From contig NZ_JQKX01000013.1 in assembly GCF_000746275.1 (NCBI RefSeq), positions 62,001-126,000 of the forward strand: a stretch of DNA of 64,000 bases, given 5' to 3'. The stretch comes from Thermopetrobacter sp. TC1. GTDB lineage: Bacteria > Pseudomonadota > Alphaproteobacteria > Rhizobiales > Aestuariivirgaceae. The notes under the pieces are model-generated. The model saw only the letters and a program-made list of their open reading frames with translations, was not told the origin of the DNA and did not search any database. Positions 62,747 to 64,000 of this stretch are shown piece by piece (the stretch's first letter is position 1; the number at the start of each line of letters is the position of its first letter). The translations under genes were made by a program, and so were the position numbers.

Positions 62747-64000
62747 TCATGCCGGCCAGTTGAGCCCGCAGGCGAGAGGGCTGTCGGGCAGGCGGCGGTA
62801 GAAGCTGCCGTTGATCTGGCGGGTTCGGATCAGATAGCTGCGGAAGCGCAGGGCGAGATCGGCATCGGGTCTCTGGTCCGTGGCCGTGGTCCAGAACGTG
62901 TCGAGGTCCGACTGGGCGGTAAGGCCGGGCATGTCGTATATGGCATCGCCCAGAACCTTGACGGGACTGCCATGATAGATGGCGGAGAGGCCCACGGTGG
63001 AATTGATGACCACGGTTCCGGCCGCTTTTTCGAGAAGCGGCGGAAGCGGCAGCATATGCGTGTAATAGACGCGGCCTTTCAGGCCGGTTTCCCGAACGCA
63101 TTTCTCTATGAGCGCGCCATAATGGACATAGCCACGGTCCATGGGGTGATGCTTGAAGACAAGGACATGATCCTTGGGGGCGTGTTCGGCAAAGGAGCGC
63201 AGGACCGTCTCGATGAAGCGGGCAACCCCTTTTTCTCCATAGCGGCCAAAGGGGCTGTGGCGCAGGACCTGACTGTCAATCGCCACCTGCAAGGGCACGA
63301 AGAAGAAGCGACCGGCCAGATGGCCGCAGAGACGATTTGTCATGTCACGTTCCAGGAAAAAAGCTTTCTGCCGGCGCCACAGGGAGCGCAGCTGAGCGGG
63401 GAGTTCGGCCGCCCCCTGGCCACGATGATAGGTATGGCTTGGATGAAGGGGGGCGGCGGCGGTTATGGCCGCATGATACAGCCCGCCCCAGAGCATGAGA
63501 TGGTTGAACGTGTAGCCCACGGGCCTTGACCGCCCCTCTTCTTCTTCGGGGGCGGGCAAGGACATGTAAAAGGCCGGATCCTTGGGGATTTGCGCATATG
63601 CGTTGCTGCGGCCGCGTTCCAAAGTCACGAAATCGGGCCGCAGATAACCTTCCTCGAAAGTGAATACATCAAGGCCTTTCTGTTGTGCGATGGTGATCGC
63701 CGCATCATGAATCGGACGGGCATCGCCGTAAAGCACGATTGTATCGATGTCATAGCGGGAAATGGCATCCGTGAAAAAGTCAGGCCAGTCGGCAAGAGTG
63801 CCTCTGTAGGCGAGAGTTTCCCCGGAATAGAAAAGGCGATCACCCCCATTGAAATTGATTTTCAGGATCTCGGCACCGTGCTTCTTGAGGTCCTGGGCCA
63901 GCCTGCGGAAAAAAGGACCGACCGGACCTTGCAGGAGGAGGATCTTGCGGCCGGAAAATTCCTTGAGACGCGGCAGACCTCTCGCTGCCTCGACCGTATC
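62747..64000 (-). CDS. KpsS-like capsular polysaccharide biosynthesis protein (5' cut by window edge)
   Basis: At least 417 residues are open to the window's right edge. The visible N-terminal part, GRKILLLQGPVGPFFRRLAQ, and LYGDARPIHDAAITIAQQKG, TFEEGYLRPDFVTLERG, and HHPMDRGYVHYGALI are typical of the KpsS/KpsC capsule-synthesis family, beta-Kdo transferases that start the phosphatidylglycerol-Kdo linker of group-2 type capsules. The start codon is outside the window. A capsule locus probably continues beyond. Confidence 0.85.
   Translation of the reverse strand, partial: DTVEAARGLPRLKEFSGRKILLLQGPVGPFFRRLAQDLKKHGAEILKINFNGGDRLFYSGETLAYRGTLADWPDFFTDAISRYDIDTIVLYGDARPIHDAAITIAQQKGLDVFTFEEGYLRPDFVTLERGRSNAYAQIPKDPAFYMSLPAPEEEEGRSRPVGYTFNHLMLWGGLYHAAITAAAPLHPSHTYHRGQGAAELPAQLRSLWRRQKAFFLERDMTNRLCGHLAGRFFFVPLQVAIDSQVLRHSPFGRYGEKGVARFIETVLRSFAEHAPKDHVLVFKHHPMDRGYVHYGALIEKCVRETGLKGRVYYTHMLPLPPLLEKAAGTVVINSTVGLSAIYHGSPVKVLGDAIYDMPGLTAQSDLDTFWTTATDQRPDADLALRFRSYLIRTRQINGSFYRRLPDSPLACGLNWPA

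Overview
The window is a GC-rich, densely packed stretch of an alphaproteobacterial chromosome. Lineage markers are a ChpT histidine phosphotransferase (CtrA phosphorelay), an EipA/DUF1134 envelope protein, a COQ9-like TetR-fold protein, an alphaproteobacterial RpoH next to RluD and a DUF6476-type protein, and a MoxR-DUF58-BatA/DUF4159 cluster. Periplasmic sulfide-dehydrogenase-type flavoproteins with a Rieske partner, and a DsrC/TusE homologue, hint at sulfur-compound oxidation; this is inference. I cannot name a genus. No phage, integrase, complete insertion sequence or CRISPR array was seen.

Layout. 1-2.5 kb: tail of one flavocytochrome-c-sulfide-dehydrogenase-like (FCSD) protein, a Tat-exported Rieske protein and a complete FCSD-like flavoprotein. 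2.5-9.4 kb (minus): metallophosphoesterase, lptF-lptG, then a phospholipid module (CDP-alcohol phosphatidyltransferase, diacylglycerol kinase-like, Tam41-like CDP-diacylglycerol synthase); the last gene carries an in-frame palindromic repeat. 9.5-11.3 kb: a sugar/alcohol-phosphate nucleotidyltransferase, tRNA-Glu(CTC), and a well-formed TPP riboswitch with its own promoter but no recognisable thiamine gene after it. 11.3-18.5 kb: MoxR/DUF58/DUF4159 operon. 18.5-29.3 kb: acetyltransferases, Nudix, NTP transferase, orphan ABC ATPase, dnaN, coiled-coil protein, eipA, MltB-like transglycosylase, cysQ, chpT. 29.4-31.5 kb: EAL protein with degenerate GGDEF.

31.8-37.5 kb (minus): a NosL/ABC-transporter cluster (DUF2946-like protein, two Tat-dependent NosL-like proteins, a small protein, MacB-like permease and ATPase, multipass Cys-rich protein) that looks like a copper-handling system without nosZ in view. 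37.6-38.8 kb: cobalamin riboswitch and a lone CbiM-type permease. 39.7-42.5 kb: DUF6476-like gene, rluD, rpoH. 42.6-48.4 kb (minus): TPP riboswitch followed by thiM-thiE-thiD, a TRAP substrate-binding protein and thiC.

49.2-52.2 kb: uvrC-pgsA-moaD. 52.2-55.4 kb (minus): coq9-like, proC, ybjN, and the tusE/dsrC-like gene. 56-62.6 kb (minus): sulfatase-fold phosphoethanolamine transferase-like protein, second MltB-like transglycosylase, and a folate/tRNA operon (folB, CoA-pyrophosphatase-type Nudix, cca, pteridine-reductase-like SDR). The right edge cuts a KpsS-like capsule protein. Several dispersed palindromic repeat families (called A, B and C here) fill most large intergenic gaps, sit between thiamine genes, and in one case lie inside a coding sequence.
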